From the NCBI RefSeq assembly GCF_026339875.1, contig NZ_JAPEPZ010000003.1, positions 221,216 to 285,215 on the forward strand: a DNA stretch of 64,000 bases, read 5' to 3'. This stretch comes from Streptomyces sp. NBC_01571. GTDB lineage: Bacteria; Actinomycetota; Actinomycetes; Streptomycetales; Streptomycetaceae. The notes under the pieces were generated by a model. That model worked only from the letters and a program-made list of their open reading frames with translations. It ran no database searches and had not been told where the DNA came from. Both the position numbers and the translations under genes were made by a program. Positions 50,593 to 58,696 of this stretch are shown piece after piece; the first letter of the stretch is position 1; each line of letters opens with the position of its first letter.

Positions 50593-51696
50593 TCATGTCG
50601 GCTGTGCGCCGGAGCTGCCCGGCAGCGGCCAGCCTAGCGTCGCCGCAGGTGGGAGGCCTGTTTCCTCGAGCGGGTGTGGAGCGGGCCGCGAAGGGGTCTC
50701 GACCGGGAACAGCGGATGGTGGGCGGCACTGACCAGATAGCGGCCGTGGACGAGGTGGGTGGCGAGAATCCACCGCGGCGCGCCGGCCGGTTCGTCGGCC
50801 AGGACCGTACGGCCCTGCTCGTCGCGGCTGAAGCCGAACGCGGCGAAACGGCGCCGCATGCCGTGCCCGAGTGCCTTGGTGTAGGCCTCCTTGAGCGTCC
50901 ACAGGTGCAGCAGCCGCGCCGTGCGGTCGTCCTCGGGCAGCGCGGCGAGTTCGGCGGCCTCGGCGGGGGTGCACACGTAGGGGTGCAGCAGCTCGAAGGA
51001 CGGCCGGCGGGTGACGGGCTCGGCGTCCACCCCGATCGGCCCGGTGCGGCTGACGGCGACCACGATCAGCTCGTCGGTGTGGGCCAGGCTCACCTCGGTG
51101 CCGGCCAGGCCGCGCAGATGGGGGCGGCCGCCGGGCCGGTAGGCCAGGTCGAGGGCGTCCGCGGGCAGTTGCAGGGCGGCGGCCGCGGTGTGTTTGAGGA
51201 CCATCCGCGAGGCGGCGAAACGCAGCCGGCCGGCCGGCGCGGCCGTCTGCCGGTAGCGCGGCCAGTCACGGCCGAGCAGGCCCCGCAGTCCCGGATCCAG
51301 CAGCGCGGCCGCCAGCCACTGCCCCCAGGTGGTGTGCACCAGGACGTGACCGCGGCCGGTGAGCTGGTCATGGACCTCCTCCCAGGGACCCTCGGGACCC
51401 GCCACGTGCAGCGGCGGCCCGAGCAGCCCCCCGCTGCTCCCCCGCCCCTGCCCGCCCCCCGGACCCACCCGGCCCACCCGGCCCACCAGATCCGCCGGTT
51501 CCGCCAGTTCCGCCGGTTCCGGCAGACCCGGGCCGCCCGTACCCGGCCCGCCCGTGCCCGGCCCGTCCGGGGCGGGGACGTCCGGGGCGGGGACGTCCGG
51601 GGCGGGGACGTCCGGGTGGGAGGGGTGCGGGCGGGACGACGGGCGGGGGCGGGCGGGGCCGGTGCTGCCCGGGGCGGCCGGGCCGTGTCCGTTCAC
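50593..51696 (-). CDS. Second Sfp-type 4'-phosphopantetheinyl transferase
   Basis: A 367-residue transferase with the core at residues about 150-330: RFAASRMVLKHTAAAALQLP, VSLAHTDELIVVAVSRTGPI, the Mg-binding GVDAEPVTRRPSFELLHPYV and LLHLWTLKEAYTKALGHGMR. The motif GVDAE replaces the more usual GVDVE/GIDIE. The first 80 residues are low-complexity with repeated DVPAP units. The GTG at 51696 overlaps the upstream gene's stop by 4 bp (GTGA). It is co-transcribed with the dehydrogenase-like and aromatase genes and differs clearly from the transferase at 37830-38774, so the two may serve different carriers. Confidence 0.88.
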   Translation of the reverse strand: MNGHGPAAPGSTGPARPRPSSRPHPSHPDVPAPDVPAPDVPAPDGPGTGGPGTGGPGLPEPAELAEPADLVGRVGRVGPGGGQGRGSSGGLLGPPLHVAGPEGPWEEVHDQLTGRGHVLVHTTWGQWLAAALLDPGLRGLLGRDWPRYRQTAAPAGRLRFAASRMVLKHTAAAALQLPADALDLAYRPGGRPHLRGLAGTEVSLAHTDELIVVAVSRTGPIGVDAEPVTRRPSFELLHPYVCTPAEAAELAALPEDDRTARLLHLWTLKEAYTKALGHGMRRRFAAFGFSRDEQGRTVLADEPAGAPRWILATHLVHGRYLVSAAHHPLFPVETPSRPAPHPLEETGLPPAATLGWPLPGSSGAQPT

Positions 51697-53327
51697 CACA
51701 GCAGCCGGGTCGCGTAGATGTCGCAGTCCACGCCGTGCCGGACCCGGTCGGCGAGTTCCGCCCAGACCTGTTCGCGCGGGTCGGCGGCCGGGCCGGGCAG
51801 CGGCACCCCGAGCCGTTCGGTGATGCCCGACAGTGCCAGCAGCGCCCAGTGCGGGCCGCCCAGGAACAGACCGCGCCCGTCGTCGGCCGCCTCCTGGACC
51901 CCGAGCACGGCCGCGGCCAGCCACAGCAGCGCCTGACGGTCCGCCAGCGCCCGTACGGCCGGACCGTCAGGACCGTCCTGGCCCGCCGCGCGGCACGGAC
52001 GGCGCAGCGCGCGCTGCTCGCTCAGCAGCCGCCGGGCCGCACCGGCCAGCGCGGCACGGTCCGGATCACCGCCGCCCGCACGGGCGGCAGCACGCAGCAG
52101 CCCCGACAGCACCACACCGTCCCCGCCCTGCCCGCCCCCGCCCTGTTTGTCCCCGCCCCGCCCGTCCCTGTCCTGCCCGTCCCTGTCCCGCTCCTGCCGG
52201 TCCTGCCGGTTCGCGGCGGTGACGGCGGGGTCGGAGCCGGGGTGGGGGTCGGAGGCGGAGCCGGGGTGGGGGTCGGCGAGCCGGAACAGGGCCGGGAGGG
52301 CGGTGGGGTGCGGGGGGCGGGGGCTTTCGGCCAGCGCCGGCAGAGCCCGTACCAGGTGGGTCTGCCAGGACCCGGCGGCTGCCGCGTCCACGCCGGCCGC
52401 CGGGAGGTCACCGGCCAGTTTCGCCAGCATGCGGCCCTCAGGACCGGCGGGCCCGTGGCCGCACTCGGTCAGCACCAGTTCGAGCTGGGCCAGTACGTCC
52501 GCCACTACCGTCGGCACCACGTAGCCGGCCACCGCGGGCAGCAGCGCACCGGACGCGGGACGCATCGGGCGGCGCAGCGCCACGCTGGTCAGGCTCTCGC
52601 AGGCCAGCAGGTCGGCGAAGACGGTGGCGAGCACCGGCCGCCACTGCCGCAGGGCCGGCTCGCTGTGGCAGCGGCCGGCCACGATCCGCGCGGCCTGGCG
52701 CAGCACGGTACCGGTGGCGGCCAGCAGCGCGGCCGGCCCCAGCAGGGCGGCGGGCACCGGGCACGCCCGCACGGCCGATGCGCAGGCCTGTCCCAGGGCA
52801 ACGTCCCGGCGCAGGACCGGCCGCAGGGCACGGACCAGCTGGTCGGCGGCCCGTATCCGGCCAAGGCCCGCCGCCGCCAGGAGCCCGGCCCGGTCCTCCC
52901 CCGCACCACCCGCACCACCCGCACCACCCGCACCACCCGCACCACCCGCACTGCCGGCGGTGCTGCCGGTGGTGCTGCCGGTGGTGCTGCCGGTGGTGCG
53001 GGTGGTGCTGCTGCCGGTGGTGGTGCTGCCGGTGGTGGTGCTGCCGGTGATACGGGTGGTGGTGAGGGCGGGCAGGCCGTAGGGGTTGGCGGCATCCCGG
53101 GGGTCGCCGAGCAGGGCGTCCAGGCGCAGTGCGGCGAGTGCCACCTCCAGGGGCGGGGGCAGTGCGGCATAGCGGTGCGCGACGCCCCGGCGGGGCCCGG
53201 GTATCACCGCACCACTGCCACTGCCACTGCCACTGCCACTGCCGCTGCCTTGGCCTTGGCCGTGGCCGGGCCGGGCGGGCGGGAGGCCGGCGGGGACGGT
53301 GCGGGGGGCGGGACGGGTGACGGCCAT
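51693..53327 (-). CDS. Acyl-CoA dehydrogenase-like protein with low-complexity inserts
   Basis: A 544-residue protein. The middle part (RQWRPVLATVFADLLACESL; LLPAVAGYVVPTVVADVLAQ; LELVLTECGHGP) resembles the C-terminal helical domain of acyl-CoA dehydrogenases found next to actinobacterial polyketide genes, and HRYAALPPPLEVALAALRLD fits the N-terminal part. No catalytic Glu or FAD-binding motif could be assigned with confidence. Two inserts are repeat-derived: a Gly-Ser-Thr run near residues 85-145 and a GGAGGA run encoded by a 9-bp repeat at about 52905-52955. The ATG at 53327 has CAGGAGG upstream, 22 bp after the aromatase stop. The family call is tentative. Confidence 0.55.
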   Translation of the reverse strand: MAVTRPAPRTVPAGLPPARPGHGQGQGSGSGSGSGSGSGAVIPGPRRGVAHRYAALPPPLEVALAALRLDALLGDPRDAANPYGLPALTTTRITGSTTTGSTTTGSSTTRTTGSTTGSTTGSTAGSAGGAGGAGGAGGAGGAGEDRAGLLAAAGLGRIRAADQLVRALRPVLRRDVALGQACASAVRACPVPAALLGPAALLAATGTVLRQAARIVAGRCHSEPALRQWRPVLATVFADLLACESLTSVALRRPMRPASGALLPAVAGYVVPTVVADVLAQLELVLTECGHGPAGPEGRMLAKLAGDLPAAGVDAAAAGSWQTHLVRALPALAESPRPPHPTALPALFRLADPHPGSASDPHPGSDPAVTAANRQDRQERDRDGQDRDGRGGDKQGGGGQGGDGVVLSGLLRAAARAGGGDPDRAALAGAARRLLSEQRALRRPCRAAGQDGPDGPAVRALADRQALLWLAAAVLGVQEAADDGRGLFLGGPHWALLALSGITERLGVPLPGPAADPREQVWAELADRVRHGVDCDIYATRLLW

Positions 53328-53349
53328 GGGCGGCCTCCTGTTCATCTGT

Positions 53350-54327
53350 TCATCGCAGACGGCGGACGGTGCTCTCCGCATGCCACTTGGCCAGGCCCAG
53401 TGCCTGTCTGTCGGCCCGGGACAGCCAGCCGTGCACGTACCGGCGGGCCTCCAGGAGGCTGGTGTTCTCGCCGAGTTCCCGGGCGACGGCGTCCTGCCGG
53501 AGCATCGCCCGGTGGGCGGCGACGACCGTCACCCCGGAGGCGTCCGGCAGCAGGGACCACTCGCCGCTGTGGGCGGCGAGCAGGCGGGGCGTGAGGGTCT
53601 CCTTGTAGACGATGCGACCGGCGTGCGGGAAACACAGCCGTACCGCCCGGGTGGTGACGGTCCCTGCGTCCTCGGCGGCGCAGGTGTCCACCTGCACCAC
53701 CTGGACGCCCGGCGCGTCCTCGCGCACGCGGGTCCCCTCGACGTGCGGCAGCCGTTCCTGCCAGTCCCCGATCCGGTAGAGGAAGTCGTAGACCAGCTCG
53801 GCGGGGCCCTCGACACGGATCCGGTCCTCGAAGGACAGCAGCAGCTCGTCGAGTTCCTCCCACCGTTCGGCCGCCCCGCGGACCTCGCCGAGCCGGCGCC
53901 GTACGCCGGCGGCCGCGTCACCGCGCAGGCGGCTGTCGCCCGCGGCGAGCAGCACGGGCAGCACCCGTTCCTGACGCAGGCTCAGCACGCACCGGGTCTC
54001 ACCCGCCGGGCGCACCGTCCACACCCCCGAGGTCACCATGCCCGGGCGGGCCTGGTCCTCCTCCTCGAAGACGACACTGCGGTCCTGCGGCCGCAGGACC
54101 CGCCGGGTGTGCCGGGAGCGGACGTGGCCGCCCGGGGCACCCGCCTCGTCGGCCACCTCCCACACCAGCAGCCGTTCCCGCACGCCGTCGAAGTCCAGCC
54201 GCTCGACGTGCACATGAGAGGGCAGGAACACCGGCCAGCGCACGGCATCGGCCAGCAGGCCGTAGACCACACCGGCCGGAGCGGCCACCTCCACGGCGTC
54301 CTCGCCGGCGTGCACGCGCGACGACAT
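53350..54327 (-). CDS. Didomain aromatase/cyclase (SRPBCC, START-like)
   Basis: A 325-residue protein with two helix-grip domains, as in bifunctional aromatase/cyclases of aromatic type II PKS (TcmN/BexL-type didomains). Domain 1 (about 10-150) shows VEVAAPAGVVYGLLADAVRW and LLVWEVADEAGAPGGHVRSR; domain 2 (about 165-310) shows IRVEGPAELVYDFLYRIGDW, QERLPHVEGTRVREDAPG and a closing basic helix. Such proteins fold and dehydrate the first ring of a poly-beta-ketone. Its presence implies an aromatic product or moiety, yet the cluster's reductive genes point to a polyene. The ATG at 54327 has GGAGGAGG upstream. It is first in an operon with the dehydrogenase-like and PPTase genes. Confidence 0.9.
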   Translation of the reverse strand: MSSRVHAGEDAVEVAAPAGVVYGLLADAVRWPVFLPSHVHVERLDFDGVRERLLVWEVADEAGAPGGHVRSRHTRRVLRPQDRSVVFEEEDQARPGMVTSGVWTVRPAGETRCVLSLRQERVLPVLLAAGDSRLRGDAAAGVRRRLGEVRGAAERWEELDELLLSFEDRIRVEGPAELVYDFLYRIGDWQERLPHVEGTRVREDAPGVQVVQVDTCAAEDAGTVTTRAVRLCFPHAGRIVYKETLTPRLLAAHSGEWSLLPDASGVTVVAAHRAMLRQDAVARELGENTSLLEARRYVHGWLSRADRQALGLAKWHAESTVRRLR

Positions 54328-55043
54328 GCCTGCCCCTCCTCCTGCGGATACCCCCACCCTGCCCCACCCCACTCGAGCCCGCCTCGCGCCCGCACCGACC
54401 CCCCGCACCCCGCCACCCCGGCCGGCACCCCGAACCCCGAACCCCGAACCCCGAACAACCACCGACCCCGCCAACCCCGCCGGCCCCGCCAACCCCGCCG
54501 GCCCGAACAACCCGGCCGACCCGCACGGCATGCACCGGCATGCACCGGCATGCACGGCACGGGACACGACAGGTACTGGCTCGGCACTGGCGGGGAGCGG
54601 CTTCGCGCGGCCCGGCCCAGGCTTCGCACGGCACCGCCGGTATCGCACGGCCGACGCGGCACGGCATGTCCAGGCCCCCGAGCGGGCGGCCCGCGCCACG
54701 CCAAGCCCTACCGCGCCCCCGGCCGAGCCCCGGCCAGATGCCCGTACCCCGGGGGCCCGCGCCAGGGACCGGACCGCCCGGACTTCCCGGCACGGCCTGG
54801 CGGTCCAGTCGGTCCAGTCGGTCCGGACGGTCCAGTCGGTCCGGGCGGTCCGGGCTGTGCCTCTCGGCACCGGGGCCCGCCCGGGGAGGAACAAGAGCCC
54901 CGGGCCGGGGAGTTGGGGGCCGCTGCCAGGGGATCGGGGCCGGTGACCAGGGGGTTGAGACGGAGCCCGGGGGGCGGGACGGTGCTGGGCCGGGGCGGGA
55001 CGGTGCTGGGCCGGTGCTGGGCCGGGGTGGGGGTGGGGGTGGG
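54328..55043. other. Repeat-filled intergenic region
   Basis: About 700 bp without a supported gene. It holds several different microrepeats: CCCCGAACCCCGAACC near 54428, AACCCCGCCGGCCCCGCC near 54475, CATGCACCGG three times near 54530, and CGGTCCAGTCGGTCCGGACG-type repeats near 54803-54855. Heptamer-like words CACTCGA, GCCTCGC and GCACCGA at 54370-54398 have 11-bp spacing upstream of the aromatase gene and could be a weak SARP site. Confidence 0.55.
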
Positions 55044-55910
55044 TCAGCCGACCGGGGCGGCGAGCCGTCCGCTCCCGGCGGGGCCCGTACCGGGACCGGC
55101 GGACCCGGATCCGGCCGTGGCGGTTGCGGCGGGTGAGCCGTCCGGCCGGGCCATCAGGATGGAACGCTGCAGCTTGCCCAGGGCCGCCGACGGCTCCAGG
55201 CCCAGACCGCGTACCAGGGTGGCCCGCAGCCGCTGGTAGGCGTCCAGGGCCTCGCCCCGCCGCCCGGAGCGGTACAGGGCCAGCATGTACTGCCCGCACA
55301 GGCTCTCGTGGGTGGGATACCGGCTGACCAGCACGGTCAGCTCGGCGAGCAGTTCACGGTGGCGGCCCAGGCGCAGATCGGCCTCGATGCGCTGGTCCAG
55401 CGCGCACAGCCGGCTCTCCTCCAGCCGTTTGACCTGGGTGGCCAGGTGCGGGCCGGCCTGCACGTCGGCCAGCGGCGGCCCGCTCCACAGCGCGAGCGCG
55501 GCCCGCAGGTGCCGGGCCGCCTCGGGGAAGTCCGCCCCGTCCATCGCCCGGTAGCCCAGCCCGGCCAGCCGCTCGAACTCCCGCACGTCACTGCTGCCCT
55601 CACCGCTCTTGAGGAGATAACCGCCCGGCACGGTCAGCAGCACGTCCTTGGCCGTACGGTGCCCGCCCGGATCCCTCTCCAGCGCCGCGGTGATCAGCTC
55701 ACGCAGCTGCAGGATGTACGTCTGCAGGGTGGGCCGTGCACTGCGCGGCGGCTGCGCGCCCCACAGTTCCTCGCTCAGCATGCCCACCGGCACCATCTGG
55801 TCGGCATGCAGCACCAGCAGCGCCAGCACCTGCCGCGGCTTGGGAGCGGTCGGGGTGATCGAGATGCCCTTCTCCCGCACATCAAGTGTGCCGAGTATGT
55901 CGGTGTCCAC
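55044..55910 (-). CDS. SARP-family transcriptional activator (third of three)
   Basis: A 288-residue SARP, closely similar to the one at 42561-43385 along its length (same ISITPTAPKPRQVLALL start and LEESRLCALDQRIEADLRLG block), so the two come from a duplication. Winged helix at about residues 1-100, activation domain to about 250, then a Gly/Ala/Pro-rich tail. The GTG at 55910 matches the start of its paralogue. A relative of the 47-bp promoter element of the paralogue lies 440 bp upstream (56356-56402). It probably sits directly under butyrolactone-receptor control. Confidence 0.93.
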   Translation of the reverse strand: MDTDILGTLDVREKGISITPTAPKPRQVLALLVLHADQMVPVGMLSEELWGAQPPRSARPTLQTYILQLRELITAALERDPGGHRTAKDVLLTVPGGYLLKSGEGSSDVREFERLAGLGYRAMDGADFPEAARHLRAALALWSGPPLADVQAGPHLATQVKRLEESRLCALDQRIEADLRLGRHRELLAELTVLVSRYPTHESLCGQYMLALYRSGRRGEALDAYQRLRATLVRGLGLEPSAALGKLQRSILMARPDGSPAATATAGSGSAGPGTGPAGSGRLAAPVG

Positions 55911-56206
55911 GCCGTCTCCCCTGTCCGTTCGCTGCCATCTGCCAGAGCCCGCGGCCACGCACCGGCCACCACCGCCCCGCCGCCCGCCGCAGAGCCGGCC
56001 GGCCCGGTCCCGGGCCCCGTACCGGCCCACCGGCCCACCAACCCGCGGACCGGTAGGACCCGTGAGCCCGTCCGGCCGGCCGCCGGCCCGCCGGCCGCTC
56101 TGCGGCTCGTCACCGGCCGGCCGGCCTTCAGACCCGCCGGCGTCAGATCCTCAGATCATCCGCCCAGCCGGTCCGCCGGCCTCCAGGTCCGCCGGGCTCC
56201 AGGTCC

Positions 56207-56255
56207 GCCGTCTTCAGGTGTGCCGTCTTCAGGTGTGCCGTCTTCAGGTGTGCCG
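56207..56255. repeat. 15-bp tandem repeat in the third SARP leader
   Basis: GTCTTCAGGTGTGCC is repeated three times head to tail, followed by a partial copy. It lies between the 47-bp promoter element and the SARP start, so it would be in a long 5' leader. No peptide with support was seen in this leader. Confidence 0.8.
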
Positions 56256-56350
56256 GCCGAGGGTTCTGCCGGTCCGTCAGCAGGCCCCGTTCTGCCGGGA
56301 CTTGCCGGGCCGCGGACTGACCGCCGCCCCCGTGCTTCCCGGCACACCCG

Positions 56351-56402
56351 AGTAAAAAACAGCATGGACGGTATGTCAATCTCAAACCGGTCGTCGTGTT
56401 TT
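56351..56402 (-). promoter_or_regulatory. Promoter and 47-bp operator-like element upstream of the third SARP
   Basis: Leftward TTGACA (56379-56374) and TTTACT (56356-56351) are 17 bp apart. The element 56356-56402 aligns without gaps to 43429-43475, with about three quarters of positions identical, including AAAACAGC at one end, TGTCAAT in the middle and ACCGGTCGT near the other end. TCAAACCGGTCG resembles ARE half-sites of butyrolactone receptors. Confidence 0.75.
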
Positions 56403-56702
56403 CTCTCCGCCGGCACTCGAGACCCCCTCCAGGGAACGCGACTTTTGCCGCACAACGCCCCGGCCAGGCGGAACACCGGCCCTGCGGGCCCGCTCCCCGC
56501 ACGACTTGACCTCTCCATTGCCGGACCATGCGGTCTGTTTACCCGGAGGCGGGTGCGGTCCCCCGCACGGAACGAGCCGGATCCCCGCCCCGACGGGCAG
56601 AACCGGTCCGCCGCCCGCAGGCGGACTCGGCCTGCCGCCGCAGACGGAACCGGCCTGCGCCCGGGGGCGGGACCGGAGATCCGCCGCCGGGGGGCGGGGC
56701 CG

Positions 56703-57380
56703 CTAGCGGGGGGCGGGGCCGGTCTCGGCGGCGGGTATGCCCGGCCGTGCCGGGCGCCGGGGCGGGGGCGCGGCGAGGCCGGGCAGCAGCAGGGCCCAGA
56801 ACTGTTCCACCAGATGCGGGGAGAGGTGGAAGCGGTGGCGGGAGGCGAGACCGGCCAGCCCGAGGGTGGCGGCGACCACGGCCACCGCGGCCGCCTCCGG
56901 GGAGACCCCCTCCGCCAGTTCACCCGCACCATGGGCCTCGCGCAGCAGCGCGTGCACCCACTCGCTCCACCACCGGCCCGGCCCCTCACCGCCCTTGCGC
57001 GAGGGATCACCGCCCAGCCCGAACCCGGCCCGCAGCACCGGGTCGGCCGACAGCCCCAGCACCAGGTCACGGCTGACCTCCACCAGCAACCGCAGCGCCG
57101 CACCCCCCGCACCCGCTCCGGCGGGGCCGCCCGGCACCCCGCCCGGCGGCGCGTCCTGGCGCGCGGCCAGCCGCTGCAGGGAGACGGTCGCCGCCGCCTC
57201 CACCTCACGGGCCAGCAGATCCTTGCTCGGGAAATGGAAATGCAGCGCCCCGGTACTCACCCCGGCCCGCCGGCTGATCGCCGGCAGCGAGGCGAGGGCG
57301 TACCCGTCATCGGCGAACACCTCGGCCGCCGCCCGGACCAGGGCCTGGCGCGTACGTGCCGCCCGAACCTGCTTGACCAT
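56703..57380 (-). CDS. TetR-family regulator, butyrolactone (pseudo)receptor-like
   Basis: A 225-residue TetR protein. The DNA-binding domain has the butyrolactone-receptor signature: RTRQALVRAAAEVFADDGYA, ISRRAGVSTGALHFHFPSKD and LLAREVE. The ligand domain is diverged and Gly/Ala/Pro-rich compared with true receptors, suggesting a ScbR2/JadR2-type pseudoreceptor that binds other ligands such as the cluster product. The ATG at 57380 has GGAGG upstream; the ORF to 57446 would add 22 low-complexity residues. An ARE-like site lies about 75 bp upstream, so it is probably autoregulated and controlled by the neighbouring receptor. Confidence 0.85.
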   Translation of the reverse strand: MVKQVRAARTRQALVRAAAEVFADDGYALASLPAISRRAGVSTGALHFHFPSKDLLAREVEAAATVSLQRLAARQDAPPGGVPGGPAGAGAGGAALRLLVEVSRDLVLGLSADPVLRAGFGLGGDPSRKGGEGPGRWWSEWVHALLREAHGAGELAEGVSPEAAAVAVVAATLGLAGLASRHRFHLSPHLVEQFWALLLPGLAAPPPRRPARPGIPAAETGPAPR

Positions 57381-57451
57381 CCCGCCTCCTCCCGGGCCCG
57401 CACCGGCCGCCGCCACGGCGGACACCCCCGGGCACTCCGAGGCCATACCCT

Positions 57452-57476
57452 ACCAAACCGCACGCGCGGTATGTTT
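57452..57476 (-). promoter_or_regulatory. ARE-like operator upstream of the pseudoreceptor gene
   Basis: Reading leftward it begins AAACATACCGCGCGTGCGGT and ends TTGGT, an imperfect inverted repeat around AAAC...CCG and CGG...TTTG, close to the autoregulatory element consensus of butyrolactone receptors (ACATACC, then CGGTTTG). Confidence 0.75.
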
Positions 57477-57914
57477 CACTGCGGGGATGCCCCGCCGGCA
57501 CCCCGCCCCACCCCGGCCCGCAGACACCGCCACCGGCCGCCACCGGCCCGGAAACCCCAGGCCACCGCCCCCGGCACCCACCAACGGCCGCCCGGCCACC
57601 GGACACAGCCCCACGGAACAGAAACCGGCCGCACCCCACCCCGCCCGCACCGGCACCGGCACCGGCACCGGCACACCGCGCGGGCAGCCACACGGCCCAT
57701 CCCGCACAAGCCACCCCGCCCGGTCCGCACACACAAACCGGCCCACAGGCCGAGGCACGGGCCCCGAGTCACGGGCCGGTCCACGACTGCGAGGAGGGCC
57801 GTGCGGGACGGGCGCCGGCCTGCCCGCCCGCCGCCCTGCCGGTCTGCGGGCCTGCCGGTCTGCGGGCCTGCGGGTCTGGGGGTGGGCGGTGCGAGCGGGC
57901 CGGGTGTCAGGCGG

Positions 57915-58604
57915 TCAGGCGGGAGCGGCGACCTCGTCCAGGTCCCCCAGCTCTCCCGCCTCGGCGGCCAGCCGCTCGCCCTCGGCGGCGACCTCGGCGG
58001 CCCGGGCCGGGTCGGTGACCAGCTTGCCGAGCACCGCGGGCACCGCGATGCTCGGCAGCAGATGCTCGAACAGCGCGGAGACCCGCCGCTCCAGATCCTC
58101 CCGGCCCGCCAGCGTGTGGGAGTAGACCTGCACACCCGTCCACGCGGCCGAGAACACCCACGCACTCTCCGCCGGGTCCACATGCGGCAGCAGTTCACCC
58201 TGCTCCCGCGCCTCGCGCAGCACCTTCTCCGTCGCATCCAGCCAGGTCGTGATCGTCCAGGTGCCGAAGATGGCCCCCATCTCCTGGCCCAGCGAAAGTC
58301 TCGCCGAGGCACTGACCACCGGGTTGCGGCGCATCCGGTACGCCAGCGACAGCCCCATGTCCACCAGCTCCTGCAGCTTGCTCGCCCGGGGCGCCAGCGT
58401 GAAACCCGAGAACTGCTCCGCCAGCACCCCCTCCGCCAGCGCCTGCTTCGAGGGGAAATGGAAGTACAGAGCCCCCTTGGTCACACCCGCCCGGGTCAGC
58501 ACCTCACCGATCGTGGCGGCCTCATACCCGCGCTCGTCGAAAACCGACGCCGCCGCATTCAAAATCGCCCGCCGGGTGCGAATCGCACGCTCCTGCCGCA
58601 CCAC
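57915..58604 (-). CDS. Gamma-butyrolactone receptor (ArpA/ScbR-type TetR repressor)
   Basis: A 229-residue TetR repressor with the receptor-type DNA-binding domain (RAIRTRRAILNAAASVFDER; VLTRAGVTKGALYFHFPSKQ) and a ligand domain that keeps family residues, including PVVSASARLSLGQEMGAIFG and the Trp in TTWLDATEKVLREA. This is closer to true receptors than the neighbour at 56703. It would bind ARE sites and release on butyrolactone binding. The ATG at 58604 is the natural start. An ARE-like sequence lies 60-85 bp upstream. It shares the region with an afsA homologue at 62787, giving a complete signal-receptor pair. Confidence 0.9.
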   Translation of the reverse strand: MVRQERAIRTRRAILNAAASVFDERGYEAATIGEVLTRAGVTKGALYFHFPSKQALAEGVLAEQFSGFTLAPRASKLQELVDMGLSLAYRMRRNPVVSASARLSLGQEMGAIFGTWTITTWLDATEKVLREAREQGELLPHVDPAESAWVFSAAWTGVQVYSHTLAGREDLERRVSALFEHLLPSIAVPAVLGKLVTDPARAAEVAAEGERLAAEAGELGDLDEVAAPA

Positions 58605-58662
58605 GAACCCTCCAGTGGTCGTTCCTCACTCCATCGCAAGATGTTTTCCTTGCAACCACTCC

Positions 58663-58688
58663 AAACCAAACCAGGTAGTCCGTATTTT
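58663..58688 (-). promoter_or_regulatory. ARE-like operator upstream of the butyrolactone receptor gene
   Basis: Reading leftward it begins AAAATACGGACTACCTGGTT and continues TGGTTT, similar to the ARE consensus and to the site before the afsA homologue. It lies 59-84 bp before the receptor ATG, consistent with autorepression. Confidence 0.65.
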
Positions 58689-58696
58689 CACAAGGG

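Noticed and set aside
54326..54946. A 206-codon + frame upstream of the aromatase gene
   Set aside because: It is made of several microrepeats translated in frame, without domain similarity.
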